DNA of 64,000 bases from Clostridia bacterium (GTDB lineage Bacteria > Bacillota > Clostridia > Oscillospirales > CAG-272): assembly GCA_017472255.1 (NCBI GenBank), contig JAFUQU010000014.1, forward strand, positions 293,845-357,844, read 5' to 3'. The notes beneath the pieces are model-generated. The model had not been told where the DNA came from, searched no databases, and saw only the letters and a program-made list of their open reading frames with translations. Below, piece after piece: positions 24,933-34,204 of this stretch. Numbering within the stretch: the first letter of the stretch is position 1; the number at the start of each line of letters is the position of its first letter. The position numbers were made by a program, and so were the translations under genes.

Positions 24933-27257
24933 ATGGCACATCCGGCGCAGCACAGCGGAATGCACAAACGAACCATTGCGTTTGTCGTGGTACTGGTTCT
25001 GATCTGGGTTTATCTGATTTCCCAGCTGGTGAGGCTTCAGATTGCGGATTACGACTATTATCAGCAGATTGTGCTCAATCAGCTCACTGTTGAGAATACC
25101 ACTACCCCCGACCGCGGCAAGATTTATGATACCAACATGAATCTGCTTGCCACGAATACAACCGTCTACCGCGTTTTTATCGCACCCCAGGACATTATGG
25201 AGTTTGAGAATGAAAGCGAGGATTACGGCACCGGCGAGGCGGCGGCGAAGATTGCCGAGGAGCTTGTGGCGGTATTGGGCGTCGATTATAATACGGTGAT
25301 CGAAAAGTCCCAAAAATACAACCGCCGGGATGAGACGATCAAGAAGAACGTGGATCCCGATACGGCAGCCATCCTGCGCGCGTTTATTCAGGAGAACGGC
25401 TTCACCGGACTGCTGAATCTGTCCGCCGAGTCCAAGCGTTATTACTGCTACGGCGATCTGGCCTGCCATGTGCTGGGCTTTACCAACTCGGACGGCAACG
25501 GCGTCTACGGCGTGGAAGCCACGTATAACGATTATCTCAAGGGAACATCGGGCAAATACATCACCGCGCGCAATGCGCTTCAGGAGGATATGCCCTTCAA
25601 ATACGAAAGCTATGTGGGCGCGGAGAACGGCGCCAATCTGGTGACGACCATTGATATGCGTCTTCAGTATGAGCTGGAGAATCAGCTTCAGGCGGCTTAT
25701 GATTCCGCGCAGGCGGACGAGCGTGTCTGCGGCATCGTTATGGACGTGAACACCGGGGGCATTTTGGCGATGGCTGTCGTTCCCGGCTTTGACTGCAACT
25801 CGCCCTATGAGCTGGCGGAGGAATATCTGACTGAGCTGGCTGAAAGCGGTTATGCGGAGGACAGCGATGAGTACGCCAAGCTGCGCAGTTCGCTGATGTA
25901 TCAGATGTGGAACAACAAGTGCATCACCGAAACCTATGAGCCGGGTTCGACCTTCAAAATCATCACCGCATCCATTGCTTTGGAGGAAGACGCGGTGCAG
26001 GTGGACGATGAGTTCTACTGCCCGGGCTACCATTATGTGGAGGGCTGGGGCGACATTAAATGCCACAAGACCGCAGGTCACGGCAAAGTGACCTTTGCGC
26101 GCGGCTTGCAGCAGTCCTGCAACCCCACGATGATGGAAACCATCGAACGGATTGGCCGCGAGACCTTCTATAAATACTTCGAGGCCTTTGGCTACACCTC
26201 CCGCACCGGAATCGATCTGCCCGGCGAAACCTCGGGTGTGTATCACGCCATGAAGAATATGAACGCGGTTGAGCTGGCTACATACTCCTTCGGACAGACC
26301 TTCAAAACCACGCCTCTCCAGCAGCTGACCGCCATCTGCACCGTGGCAAACGGCGGCTATCTGGTGACGCCCCACGTGCTCAAGGAGATGGTGGACGATG
26401 ACGGAAACGTGATCAGCACCTATCAGGATGAGGACAAATTACAGATTCTGAGCGAGGAAACCTGCGACACGCTGCTCGGCATTCTCGCCGAGGGCGTCGC
26501 TACCGACGGCGGCGCGAGAAACGCCTACGTCAAGGGCTACAGCGTAGCTGCCAAGACTGGCACCTCCCAGAAGCGAGACAAATATGTTTACTACGATGCC
26601 GAGGGCAACGTGGTCAGCGCCGACGACGAGTGGGTGAGTTATGAGCAGCCCTTCCGCATCGGTTCCTGCGTGGGCATCGCGCCTGCGGAGGATCCGCAGA
26701 TTGCCGTGCTGATCATGGTCGATGAACCGACTGTCGGCGGTTCTTACGGAAGCATCGTGGCTGCTCCTTACATTTCCAAGTTCCTGTCGGCGGCACTGCC
26801 TTATCTGGGTGTAGAGCCGCACTATACCGAGGAAGAGTTGTCTAAGATGGATGTGGCTATTACCGACCTTACCGGTATGTCCACCGACGACGCAACCCTC
26901 TATATCACCAACCGCAAGCTGCAGTGGCAGATCATCGGCAACGGCACCAAGGTGCTGGCGCAGTCGCCTGCCGGAGGCAGCAGACTTTCCACCGAAAACG
27001 GCGTCGTCTATCTCTATGTGGGCGATGAGCTGCCGGAAACCGATACGGTTACGGTGCCCGATGTGATGGGCAAGACGGCTACGGCCTGCAACAAGGCAAT
27101 CGTCAATGCCAAGCTGAACATTAAAGTGGAAGGCTCGGTGAACGTGGACGGCGGCTCGGGCGCGCTGGTTATCTCCCAGTCTCCCGCAGCCGGAACCGAG
27201 GTGCCGCGCGGTACCGTAGTCACGGTGGAATTCCGCCATACCGACATGACCGACTGA
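24933..27257 (+). CDS. spoVD: SpoVD/FtsI-type transpeptidase with two PASTA domains
   Basis: Class B penicillin-binding protein that crosslinks peptidoglycan at the septum or in spore cortex. The protein has 774 residues. A membrane anchor at about 12-33 (TIAFVVVLVLIWVYLISQL) is followed by the dimerisation domain with TPDRGKIYD and the transpeptidase. The catalytic Ser339 is in STFK, S-C-N starts at 395 and K541-T-G follows. The end carries two PASTA repeats (VAITDLTGMSTDD... and VTVPDVMGKTATA...). The single such gene here could serve as vegetative FtsI or sporulation SpoVD. Start fixed by GAAGGAGGA. Confidence 0.93.
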   Translation: MAHPAQHSGMHKRTIAFVVVLVLIWVYLISQLVRLQIADYDYYQQIVLNQLTVENTTTPDRGKIYDTNMNLLATNTTVYRVFIAPQDIMEFENESEDYGTGEAAAKIAEELVAVLGVDYNTVIEKSQKYNRRDETIKKNVDPDTAAILRAFIQENGFTGLLNLSAESKRYYCYGDLACHVLGFTNSDGNGVYGVEATYNDYLKGTSGKYITARNALQEDMPFKYESYVGAENGANLVTTIDMRLQYELENQLQAAYDSAQADERVCGIVMDVNTGGILAMAVVPGFDCNSPYELAEEYLTELAESGYAEDSDEYAKLRSSLMYQMWNNKCITETYEPGSTFKIITASIALEEDAVQVDDEFYCPGYHYVEGWGDIKCHKTAGHGKVTFARGLQQSCNPTMMETIERIGRETFYKYFEAFGYTSRTGIDLPGETSGVYHAMKNMNAVELATYSFGQTFKTTPLQQLTAICTVANGGYLVTPHVLKEMVDDDGNVISTYQDEDKLQILSEETCDTLLGILAEGVATDGGARNAYVKGYSVAAKTGTSQKRDKYVYYDAEGNVVSADDEWVSYEQPFRIGSCVGIAPAEDPQIAVLIMVDEPTVGGSYGSIVAAPYISKFLSAALPYLGVEPHYTEEELSKMDVAITDLTGMSTDDATLYITNRKLQWQIIGNGTKVLAQSPAGGSRLSTENGVVYLYVGDELPETDTVTVPDVMGKTATACNKAIVNAKLNIKVEGSVNVDGGSGALVISQSPAAGTEVPRGTVVTVEFRHTDMTD

Positions 27258-27332
27258 CCGGATTGTCATATTCTGACCGCTTCCAGCGTAAATATGCACC
27301 AAACATATCTGCGCAAAAGTGAGGTTGAATTT

Positions 27333-28847
27333 ATGGCAATGTTATCCGAACTGCTGACCGGCGTTACGGTCATCGGCACCAATCTTCCGTCAACCGATAT
27401 CGAAATCGGACGCCTGTGTACCAATTCCCTTGAAGTAACCGAGGGAGACGCTTTCCTCTGTATCCGCGGCGGTTCCCATGATGGACATGATTTCATCTGC
27501 ACCGCCGTGGAGCGGGGGGCGGCTCTGATTGTATGCGAGCGGGTCACGCCCTATCTTGCGGGCAATCCCGGCGTCCGGTATATCCAGACGCCCAACACGC
27601 GGCTGGCCTGTTCGCAGATGTGGAACGCACTCTGCGGCTGTCCCGGCGAGCGAATGATTCTGGTGGCTGTCACCGGAACCAACGGCAAGACCTCCACCAC
27701 CTATTTCCTGCGGGAGATATTCAAAGCCGCCGGATACAAAACCGGCGTCATCGGCACCGTCCGCTGTATGGTGGGCGATCGGGTGGATATCCTGTCCGAT
27801 TCCCCCGAATCGGGGGTCAACGCCATGACCACGCCCGCTCCCGACAAGCTCTATACCGAGCTTGCGAAAATGGCGGACGAAGGGGTGGAAATCGTCTTCA
27901 TGGAGGCTTCCTCCCATTCTCTGACCCAGTATCGGCTGGATCCGCTGCACTTCGATCTGGGCATCTTCACGAACCTTACCCCCGAGCATCTGGATTACCA
28001 CCGCTCGATGGAGGAATATTATCAGGCGAAGAAGCGGCTATTCAGCCTTTGCGACGCCGCGCTGCTCAACATCGACGATGCCAGCGGACGCCGCCTGAAT
28101 CGGGAGCTGTCCGAGACCGGCATGAAGCCGGTTACGCTGTCCGCACTGTCAAACGCCGACTACATGGCGAAAAATCCCCAGTGCGGCGATATCGGCGGCA
28201 TCCGCTTCGAGCTTTTGGAGCGGGGCGGTCTGCGGCGGATTAGCTGCCCTGTGCCGGGCAGCTTCACGGTTTACAACACCCTGACGGCAGCATCAGCGGC
28301 GAGAATGTTTGGCATTAAGCCGGATGTGATCGCGTCGGCGTTGGAAGCCTGCCCGCAGATTCCCGGACGGATGGAGCGGATGCCCCTTCCCGAGGGCTGC
28401 GACTTTGAGATATTCATTGATTATGCTCACACGCCTGACGCCCTTGAAAATGTGCTGCGAACCCTGTCCGCCCTGAAAAAGCCGGACGGACGGCTGGTGG
28501 TGCTGTTCGGATGCGGCGGCGACCGGGATCGCTCCAAGCGTCCAGTTATGGGGCGCATCGCCACCGGACTTGCGGATTACACGATCATCACCGGAGACAA
28601 CAGCCGCAACGAAAATCCCCGGGCCATCATTTACGATATTCTCCACGGTGTCGTGGAAGGATCCAATTATAAAGTGATTGAGCGTCGTGAGACGGCCATT
28701 CGCACCGCGATTCGGGATCATCGCCCCGGCGACCTGATCCTGCTTGCGGGAAAGGGTCACGAAGATTATGAAATCGATGAGAAGGGCAAGCATCCCTTCT
28801 CGGAAAAAGCAATTATTGCCGAAGCTCTCACAGAACTGTTGGAGTAA
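27333..28847 (+). CDS. murE: UDP-MurNAc-L-Ala-D-Glu ligase MurE (probably adding meso-diaminopimelate)
   Basis: Adds the third amino acid to the peptidoglycan precursor in the cytoplasm. The protein has 504 residues. ATP loop TGTNGKTSTTYFL, MEASSHSLTQYRLDPL, FTNLTPEHLDYH and the DYAHTPDALENVLRTL motif are all present. The residue-selecting motif reads DNSRNENP: the arginine that contacts diaminopimelate in DNPR enzymes is kept, but the proline is Ser. I infer diaminopimelate specificity with less certainty. The start 27333 follows GTGAGG; ATG 27294 is unsupported. Confidence 0.93.
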   Translation: MAMLSELLTGVTVIGTNLPSTDIEIGRLCTNSLEVTEGDAFLCIRGGSHDGHDFICTAVERGAALIVCERVTPYLAGNPGVRYIQTPNTRLACSQMWNALCGCPGERMILVAVTGTNGKTSTTYFLREIFKAAGYKTGVIGTVRCMVGDRVDILSDSPESGVNAMTTPAPDKLYTELAKMADEGVEIVFMEASSHSLTQYRLDPLHFDLGIFTNLTPEHLDYHRSMEEYYQAKKRLFSLCDAALLNIDDASGRRLNRELSETGMKPVTLSALSNADYMAKNPQCGDIGGIRFELLERGGLRRISCPVPGSFTVYNTLTAASAARMFGIKPDVIASALEACPQIPGRMERMPLPEGCDFEIFIDYAHTPDALENVLRTLSALKKPDGRLVVLFGCGGDRDRSKRPVMGRIATGLADYTIITGDNSRNENPRAIIYDILHGVVEGSNYKVIERRETAIRTAIRDHRPGDLILLAGKGHEDYEIDEKGKHPFSEKAIIAEALTELLE

Positions 28848-28879
28848 AACCCTCGTTGGAATGAAAGGAAGATAGAAAT

Positions 28880-30316
28880 ATGGGCATCAAGTTCAAAAAG
28901 GCAGTATTTGATACAAGTGAGCTGGCCGCTGTGCTCGGCACTACCATCGGCGTCAGCGAAAGCGTTACCGGCATCGTCACCGACTCCCGCGAATCCGAGT
29001 CGGGCGTGCTGTTCATCGCCATCAGGGGCGAACGCTTCGACGGACACGATTACATCAGTCAGGCGTTGTCACGGGGCGCGGCGGCGGTGGTAGCCGAGCG
29101 GGTGCCCGAGGGGCTGACCGAGGAGGAGCGCGCCCATCTGCTGGTGGTGCCCTCCACGGTGGAAGCCTTTGGCAAGATTGCCCGGACGTACAAGCTGCGT
29201 ATCCGTCCCAAGACGGTGGCAGTCACCGGCAGCGTGGGCAAGACCACGACCAAGGAATTCATATATTCCGTGGCAAGCGCACGCTATGTGGCGCATAAAA
29301 CCGAGGGTAACTACAACAACGAAATTGGTTTGCCCATCACCATCCTGAATATGCCCGCCGGAACGCAGGTCAGCGTGCTGGAGATGGGCATGAGCCAGGC
29401 GGGGGAAATTTCCCGCATGACCCATATCGCCCAGCCGGATATCGCCGTGATCACCAACATCGGCAACTCTCACATCGAAAATCTCGGCTCCCGGGAGAAT
29501 ATCTGCAAAGCCAAGCTGGAAATCGTTGAGGATATGCCCTCCGATGGCTGGGTGATTCTCAACGCCGACGAGCCGATGCTGTTCGCGCAGAAGGGCAAGC
29601 TGACGCAGAACCTGCTCTTTGTTTCCCTCCAGAACCCGCAGGCGGATTACCGCGCGCTGAACATCCGCGAATATGAGGACAGCACCGAGTTTGACCTGGT
29701 CGCCGGGAAATCGGTTGTCACCAACATCCGCATCCCCACCATCGGACGCCACAACGTCTATGACGCCACCTACGCTTTCGCAGTAGGTATTCTGCTGGGC
29801 ATGAGCCCGGACGAAATCAAGCGGGGACTGCTCTCCTTCCGCAATACGGGAATGCGCCAAAATATATACGAATACGGTGGCATCACGATCATCGAGGACT
29901 GCTATAACGCAGGCCCCGAATCGATGAAGGCGGCGGTGGAGGTGCTTGCCCGCATGGCGGACAAGAATAACTGCCGTTCGGTGGCAGTGCTGGGCGATAT
30001 GCGTGAGCTGGGCGAATATTCTAAGCAGCTTCACATGGAGGTAGGCACGCTGGTGGCATCCAGACACATCTCCAATCTGATCACCTTTGGACGGGAAGCG
30101 GAGAATATCGCGCTGGGAGCTATCAATCACGCTTTCAAGGCCGACAATATCAGCATTAACACCGGCATTGACAATCCCTCCGGCACGGCGAGAATCATCT
30201 ACAGCCTGCTTCATCGCGGCGACGCGGTGCTGTTCAAAGCCAGCCGCGCCGTGAAGCTGGAGCGTGTCATTGAGGAGCTGAAGCGTCTGATTGACATCGA
30301 GGCGCCGGGCGTATAA
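28880..30316 (+). CDS. murF: UDP-MurNAc-tripeptide--D-Ala-D-Ala ligase
   Basis: Adds D-Ala-D-Ala to complete the pentapeptide. The protein has 478 residues. Features are TDSRESESGVLFIAIRGERFDGHDYI at the N-terminal domain, ATP loop VTGSVGKTTTKEFI, EGNYNNEIGLPIT, EMGMSQAGEISRM, DCYNAGPESMKAAVEVL and LGDMRELGEYS. Standard order in the cluster, between murE and mraY. GAAAGGAAGA is the ribosome site. Confidence 0.97.
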   Translation: MGIKFKKAVFDTSELAAVLGTTIGVSESVTGIVTDSRESESGVLFIAIRGERFDGHDYISQALSRGAAAVVAERVPEGLTEEERAHLLVVPSTVEAFGKIARTYKLRIRPKTVAVTGSVGKTTTKEFIYSVASARYVAHKTEGNYNNEIGLPITILNMPAGTQVSVLEMGMSQAGEISRMTHIAQPDIAVITNIGNSHIENLGSRENICKAKLEIVEDMPSDGWVILNADEPMLFAQKGKLTQNLLFVSLQNPQADYRALNIREYEDSTEFDLVAGKSVVTNIRIPTIGRHNVYDATYAFAVGILLGMSPDEIKRGLLSFRNTGMRQNIYEYGGITIIEDCYNAGPESMKAAVEVLARMADKNNCRSVAVLGDMRELGEYSKQLHMEVGTLVASRHISNLITFGREAENIALGAINHAFKADNISINTGIDNPSGTARIIYSLLHRGDAVLFKASRAVKLERVIEELKRLIDIEAPGV

Positions 30317-30319
30317 CGG

Positions 30320-30342
30320 TATGTCATTGCAGCAATGACATA
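30320..30342. repeat. Perfect 11-base palindrome between murF and mraY
   Basis: TATGTCATTGC (30320-30330) and GCAATGACATA (30332-30342) around a single A; TCATTGC recurs at 30343-30349. It could be an operator or a short mRNA hairpin placed just before the mraY ribosome site (AAGGAG at 30351). Confidence 0.7.
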
Positions 30343-30368
30343 TCATTGCTAAGGAGAATTGTCTTTTT

Positions 30369-31352
30369 ATGATTATATATTTTATCGCAGCACTTGTGCT
30401 GACCTTTATATTGACCGCGTCCATCGCGCGCGTTCTGATTCCCAAGCTGAAAAGCATGAAGCTGGGGCAGCAGATTCTTGACATCGGTCCCCGCTGGCAT
30501 AAAAGCAAGGAGGGCACGCCCACCATGGGCGGCATCAGCTTCATCATTGCGTCGCTGATTGTCTTCGCCCTGCTGGCGGTGGTTATGGCCGTTCGCAGCG
30601 AGAGCGCTGGGCTGGAGAAAGCTGTCATTCTGATCATTATGGCAGCGGTCAACGGCGCCATCGGCGTGGTGGACGACCTGACCAAGTTCAAGAACCACCG
30701 CAACGAGGGATTGACCGCCTCCCAGAAATACCTGCTTCAGCTGATTGCAGCGGGACTGTTTCTGGCGGCAATGAAGCTGACCGGCAACCTGACCACGGCG
30801 GTTGTGATTCCCTTTGCGGGAATTGAGCTGGAGCTGGGCATCTTCTACTATGTCCTGTCCCTGCTGCTGATTACCGGCATTATCAACGCGGTCAACCTGA
30901 CCGACGGCATCGACGGACTTGCCAGCACCGTAACGCTGGCGGTGAGCGCTTTCTTTGCAGTAGCGGCGTTTTATCTGGGACTGCTGCCCGAAGCGGTGGT
31001 TTCCGGCATTACGGCGGGTGCCTGCCTGGGCTTCCTTGTTTATAACTTCTATCCCGCCCGTGTATTTATGGGCGACACCGGTTCGCTGTTCCTCGGCGGC
31101 ATGGTGGTAGGCATGGCGTATATGATCAGCAATCCGCTGCTGGTGGTGATCGTAGGTATCATCTATATCTGCGAGGCGGCGTCGGTGGTGCTTCAGGTGG
31201 GATATTTCAAGCTGACCCACGGCAAGCGCCTGTTTAAGATGGCGCCCATCCATCATCATTTCGAAAAGTGTGGCTGGAGTGAGCTGAAAATTGTCGGCGT
31301 GTTCGCGCTGGTGACAGTGCTCGCAGGTGCGCTGGCTTTTTTGGGGCTTTGA
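30369..31352 (+). CDS. mraY: Phospho-MurNAc-pentapeptide transferase MraY
   Basis: Integral membrane enzyme that makes lipid I from UDP-MurNAc-pentapeptide and undecaprenyl phosphate. The protein has 327 residues, about ten helices. Conserved pieces are KEGTPTMGGISF, GVVDDLTKFKN (the Asp-Asp pair), AVNLTDGIDGLAST, FMGDTGSLFLGG and MAPIHHHFEKCGW. Start after AAGGAGAATTGTC. Confidence 0.97.
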   Translation: MIIYFIAALVLTFILTASIARVLIPKLKSMKLGQQILDIGPRWHKSKEGTPTMGGISFIIASLIVFALLAVVMAVRSESAGLEKAVILIIMAAVNGAIGVVDDLTKFKNHRNEGLTASQKYLLQLIAAGLFLAAMKLTGNLTTAVVIPFAGIELELGIFYYVLSLLLITGIINAVNLTDGIDGLASTVTLAVSAFFAVAAFYLGLLPEAVVSGITAGACLGFLVYNFYPARVFMGDTGSLFLGGMVVGMAYMISNPLLVVIVGIIYICEAASVVLQVGYFKLTHGKRLFKMAPIHHHFEKCGWSELKIVGVFALVTVLAGALAFLGL

Positions 31353-31379
31353 TTTCAGAATTTTACGGAGGTGATCGGC

Positions 31380-32900
31380 TTGCAAAACGGGTCATATAAC
31401 TACAGATCGTCCGGCGGCGCAAACCGGAACGTTCCGCCAAACGGGCAGCAGAATCGCCCGGCGTCGGGTCAGCCGACACAGAATCGTCCGACGCAGCAGC
31501 GTCCCGCACAAGGGCAGCAGCGTCCCGCACAGGGGCAGCATCCTGTACAGGGACAGCAGGGTTCCACGCAGACACAGCGTTCGGCACAATCGCAGCAGGT
31601 ACCGCGTCCGCAGCCTCAGCGTTCCATGACCGCTCCGACACGTGTTCCGGCGCAGGCACCGGCCCGTGCCCCCTCACGCAACGTTCCCGCTGCCCGCAAA
31701 AAGAAGAAAAAAGGCTCCTTTTGGGGCTATTGGATGCGCGCTTTCTCTGTTGATCAGACGGTGCTGGAACAGCGCGATCTGGTGCGTGAGCAGGGAAGCT
31801 ACGACTATGTGTTCCTGATCATCGTGCTGGTTCTGCTGGCATTCGGAACGATCATGGTTTATTCGTCCAGCTACGCGTATTCCATGAATAAATATAACGA
31901 CAGCTATTATATTATCTTCCGGCAGTTTATCTTCATCGTGGTTGGATTTTTCGGTATGGGTTTTGCCATGTGGTTCCGACCGGAATGGTATAAGAGATTT
32001 GCGTTAGTGATTTATATCATCTGTTTTCTTGTACTGGCTCTGGTGCCGATTATCGGTGTGGAGCACAAGGGCGCAAAACGCTGGATCAGTCTGGGCTTTA
32101 CCGAGGTTCAGCCCTCTGAGTTCATGAAGCTGGGTCTGGTGCTGCTGCTTGCTTGGTATTTTGACCGATACTATGAGCGCATTACCGATTACAAGCACTT
32201 CTGGCGCTCGTCCTTCTTCGGCGTGTTCTTCCCGATTCTGATGATCGGCGTCACCTGTGTGCTGGTTATTATTGAGAAGCACCTTTCGGGTACAATCATT
32301 ATGTTCCTGATCGGTATTATCGTAATTTTCGCCGGCGGTGCCATGATTCGCTGGCTGGTCGGCTTTGGAACGGTAGGCATGGTGGGACTATTTTTAGTCA
32401 GTATCTTCACCGATTACACCAAGCGGCGTATCGATATTTGGCAGCATCCGGAGGCCTATCCGCAGGACGGCGGCTGGCAGACGTTACAGGGACTGTACGC
32501 AATTGGCTCAGGCGGCTTCTTCGGCGTAGGTTTGGGCGAAAGCCGACAAAAGCATATGTATGTTTCCGAACCGCAGAACGACTACATTTTCACCATCGTC
32601 TGCGAGGAGCTGGGCTTTTTGGGAGCGGTCGCGGTGATTTTGCTGTTCGCGGCCTTTGTATGGCGCGGATTCCAGATCGCCATGAAAGCGCCGGACACCT
32701 TCTCGTCGCTGGTGGTCATGGGTATTGTCGGCAAGGTGGCGGTTCAGTCGGCGCTGAACATCGCGGTGGTAACGAACTCCATTCCGCCCACCGGCATTTC
32801 ACTGCCATTCTTCTCCTACGGCGGCTCATCCCTTGTTATTTTGATGATCGAGATGGGCATCGTACTATCCATATCACGCTTCTCCAAACAGCAAAAATGA
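31380..32900 (+). CDS. ftsW: FtsW/RodA/SpoVE-family glycosyltransferase with a Gln/Pro-rich N-terminus
   Basis: SEDS-family lipid II polymerase, expected to pair with the transpeptidase upstream. The protein has 506 residues: about 140 cytoplasmic residues rich in Gln, Pro, Arg and Asn, then ten membrane helices. SEDS marks are VYSSSYAYS, the ASP-equivalent VQPSEFMKLGLVLLLAWYFD, WQTLQGLYAIGSGGFFGVGLG and PTGISLPFFSYGGSS. The start is TTG 31380, five bases after the GGAGGTGAT site; GTG 31371 lies within that site. murD, normally between mraY and ftsW, is absent. Confidence 0.92.
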   Translation: MQNGSYNYRSSGGANRNVPPNGQQNRPASGQPTQNRPTQQRPAQGQQRPAQGQHPVQGQQGSTQTQRSAQSQQVPRPQPQRSMTAPTRVPAQAPARAPSRNVPAARKKKKKGSFWGYWMRAFSVDQTVLEQRDLVREQGSYDYVFLIIVLVLLAFGTIMVYSSSYAYSMNKYNDSYYIIFRQFIFIVVGFFGMGFAMWFRPEWYKRFALVIYIICFLVLALVPIIGVEHKGAKRWISLGFTEVQPSEFMKLGLVLLLAWYFDRYYERITDYKHFWRSSFFGVFFPILMIGVTCVLVIIEKHLSGTIIMFLIGIIVIFAGGAMIRWLVGFGTVGMVGLFLVSIFTDYTKRRIDIWQHPEAYPQDGGWQTLQGLYAIGSGGFFGVGLGESRQKHMYVSEPQNDYIFTIVCEELGFLGAVAVILLFAAFVWRGFQIAMKAPDTFSSLVVMGIVGKVAVQSALNIAVVTNSIPPTGISLPFFSYGGSSLVILMIEMGIVLSISRFSKQQK

Positions 32901-32916
32901 GAAAGGAATCCTGTCA

Positions 32917-34053
32917 ATGAGAGTTTTAGTGACCGGCGGCGGCACTGGCGGACACGTAAATCCCGCCATCGCCATCGCCAACAATATACGCGATAACCAG
33001 CCCGGCTCGGAGATTGCCTTTGTCGGCACCTCCCACGGCATCGAAAACAAACTGGTGCCCAAGGAGGGCTACAAGCTCTACCACGTGGAGGTACAGGGCT
33101 TCAAGCGCAAGCTCACCCCCTACAACATCAAATCCGCCTGGCTGGCGTTCACATCGCCCATGAAGGCCAAGAAGCTCATCCGCGAATTCAAGCCTGATCT
33201 GGTGGTGGGAACCGGCGGATACGTCAGCTGGCCGCTTCTGAAAGCGGCGGCGGGCATGGGTATACCCACCGCTGTCCACGAGTCCAACGCCATCCCCGGC
33301 GTGGCGGTGAAAATGCTGGCGCGTTATGTTGACCGAATTTACGTCAACTTCGATGCCACCGCAGCCGCTTTGGGCGAGGAATACGCGCACAAGATCCAAA
33401 AGGTGGGCAATCCCATTAAGCCCCAGTTTACCGCGCTGAGCTATGAAACCGAGCGGGAACGGCTGGGCATCACCGGTAAATATAAGCATTTTCTGCTGTC
33501 TTACGGCGGAAGCATGGGCGCGGAGAAGGTCAACGACGAAATGCTGGCGTTCATGCGCGACTACACGTCAAAGCACCCCGAGCTGCTCCACGTACACGCT
33601 ACAGGCGCCATTGAGCATGAAGCGGCCACGGCGAAGTTCCGTGAGTACGGGCTGGAGGGCTGTGAGAACATCCGGCTGCTGGAGTATATCTACGATATGC
33701 CGCAGCAGATGGCGGCGGCGGACATGGTGGTCTGCCGGGCGGGAGCCATGACGCTTTCCGAGCTGGCAATTCTGAAAAAATGCAGCCTGTTGATTCCGTC
33801 CCCCCATGTGACCGACAATCACCAGTACAAGAACGCCAAGGTTCTCTATGATGCGGGAGCCGCGCTGCTCTTACAGGAGAGCGAGCTGACCGAGGGCAAA
33901 GTCACCGAAGCCATCGCCGGTTTGCTGGCCGATAAGGAAAAGCAGGCGAAAATGTCGGAAAACATTTCCTCTTTTGCGCTGCCCGACGCCAACCGTTCGA
34001 TCTATTTTGACCTGATGGAGCTGGCGAAAAAGAACTTAGAGAAAAAATCGTAG
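32917..34053 (+). CDS. murG: UDP-GlcNAc transferase MurG
   Basis: Membrane-associated glycosyltransferase that turns lipid I into lipid II. The protein has 378 residues, GT-B fold. The N-terminal loop TGGGTGGHVNPAIAIAN, VGTGGYVSWPLL, HESNAIPGVAVKMLAR, YGGSMGAEKVN and CRAGAMTLSELAIL are the family signatures. GAAAGGAATCC lies upstream. Confidence 0.97.
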   Translation: MRVLVTGGGTGGHVNPAIAIANNIRDNQPGSEIAFVGTSHGIENKLVPKEGYKLYHVEVQGFKRKLTPYNIKSAWLAFTSPMKAKKLIREFKPDLVVGTGGYVSWPLLKAAAGMGIPTAVHESNAIPGVAVKMLARYVDRIYVNFDATAAALGEEYAHKIQKVGNPIKPQFTALSYETERERLGITGKYKHFLLSYGGSMGAEKVNDEMLAFMRDYTSKHPELLHVHATGAIEHEAATAKFREYGLEGCENIRLLEYIYDMPQQMAAADMVVCRAGAMTLSELAILKKCSLLIPSPHVTDNHQYKNAKVLYDAGAALLLQESELTEGKVTEAIAGLLADKEKQAKMSENISSFALPDANRSIYFDLMELAKKNLEKKS

Positions 34054-34092
34054 AAAAAATTACGGAAATTCGATAAAACCGCGCAAATTCAC

Positions 34093-34122
34093 TTGACTTT
34101 TCAACGATCTCTATGTTATAAT
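34093..34122 (+). promoter_or_regulatory. Internal promoter before ftsQ
   Basis: TTGACT (34093-34098), 18-base spacer, TATAAT (34117-34122), in the 150-base gap after murG. Confidence 0.75.
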
Positions 34123-34204
34123 ATTATAAAGGCGGTATTATGGACTTTGGAAGAATAAAATTCCAGAATTTACAGAAAGGATGCGGGCATTCGCGGGAGG
34201 TTTC

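Noticed and set aside
24912..26375. A 487-codon minus-strand frame inside spoVD
   Set aside because: Antisense shadow of the transpeptidase domain; no start signals or homology visible.
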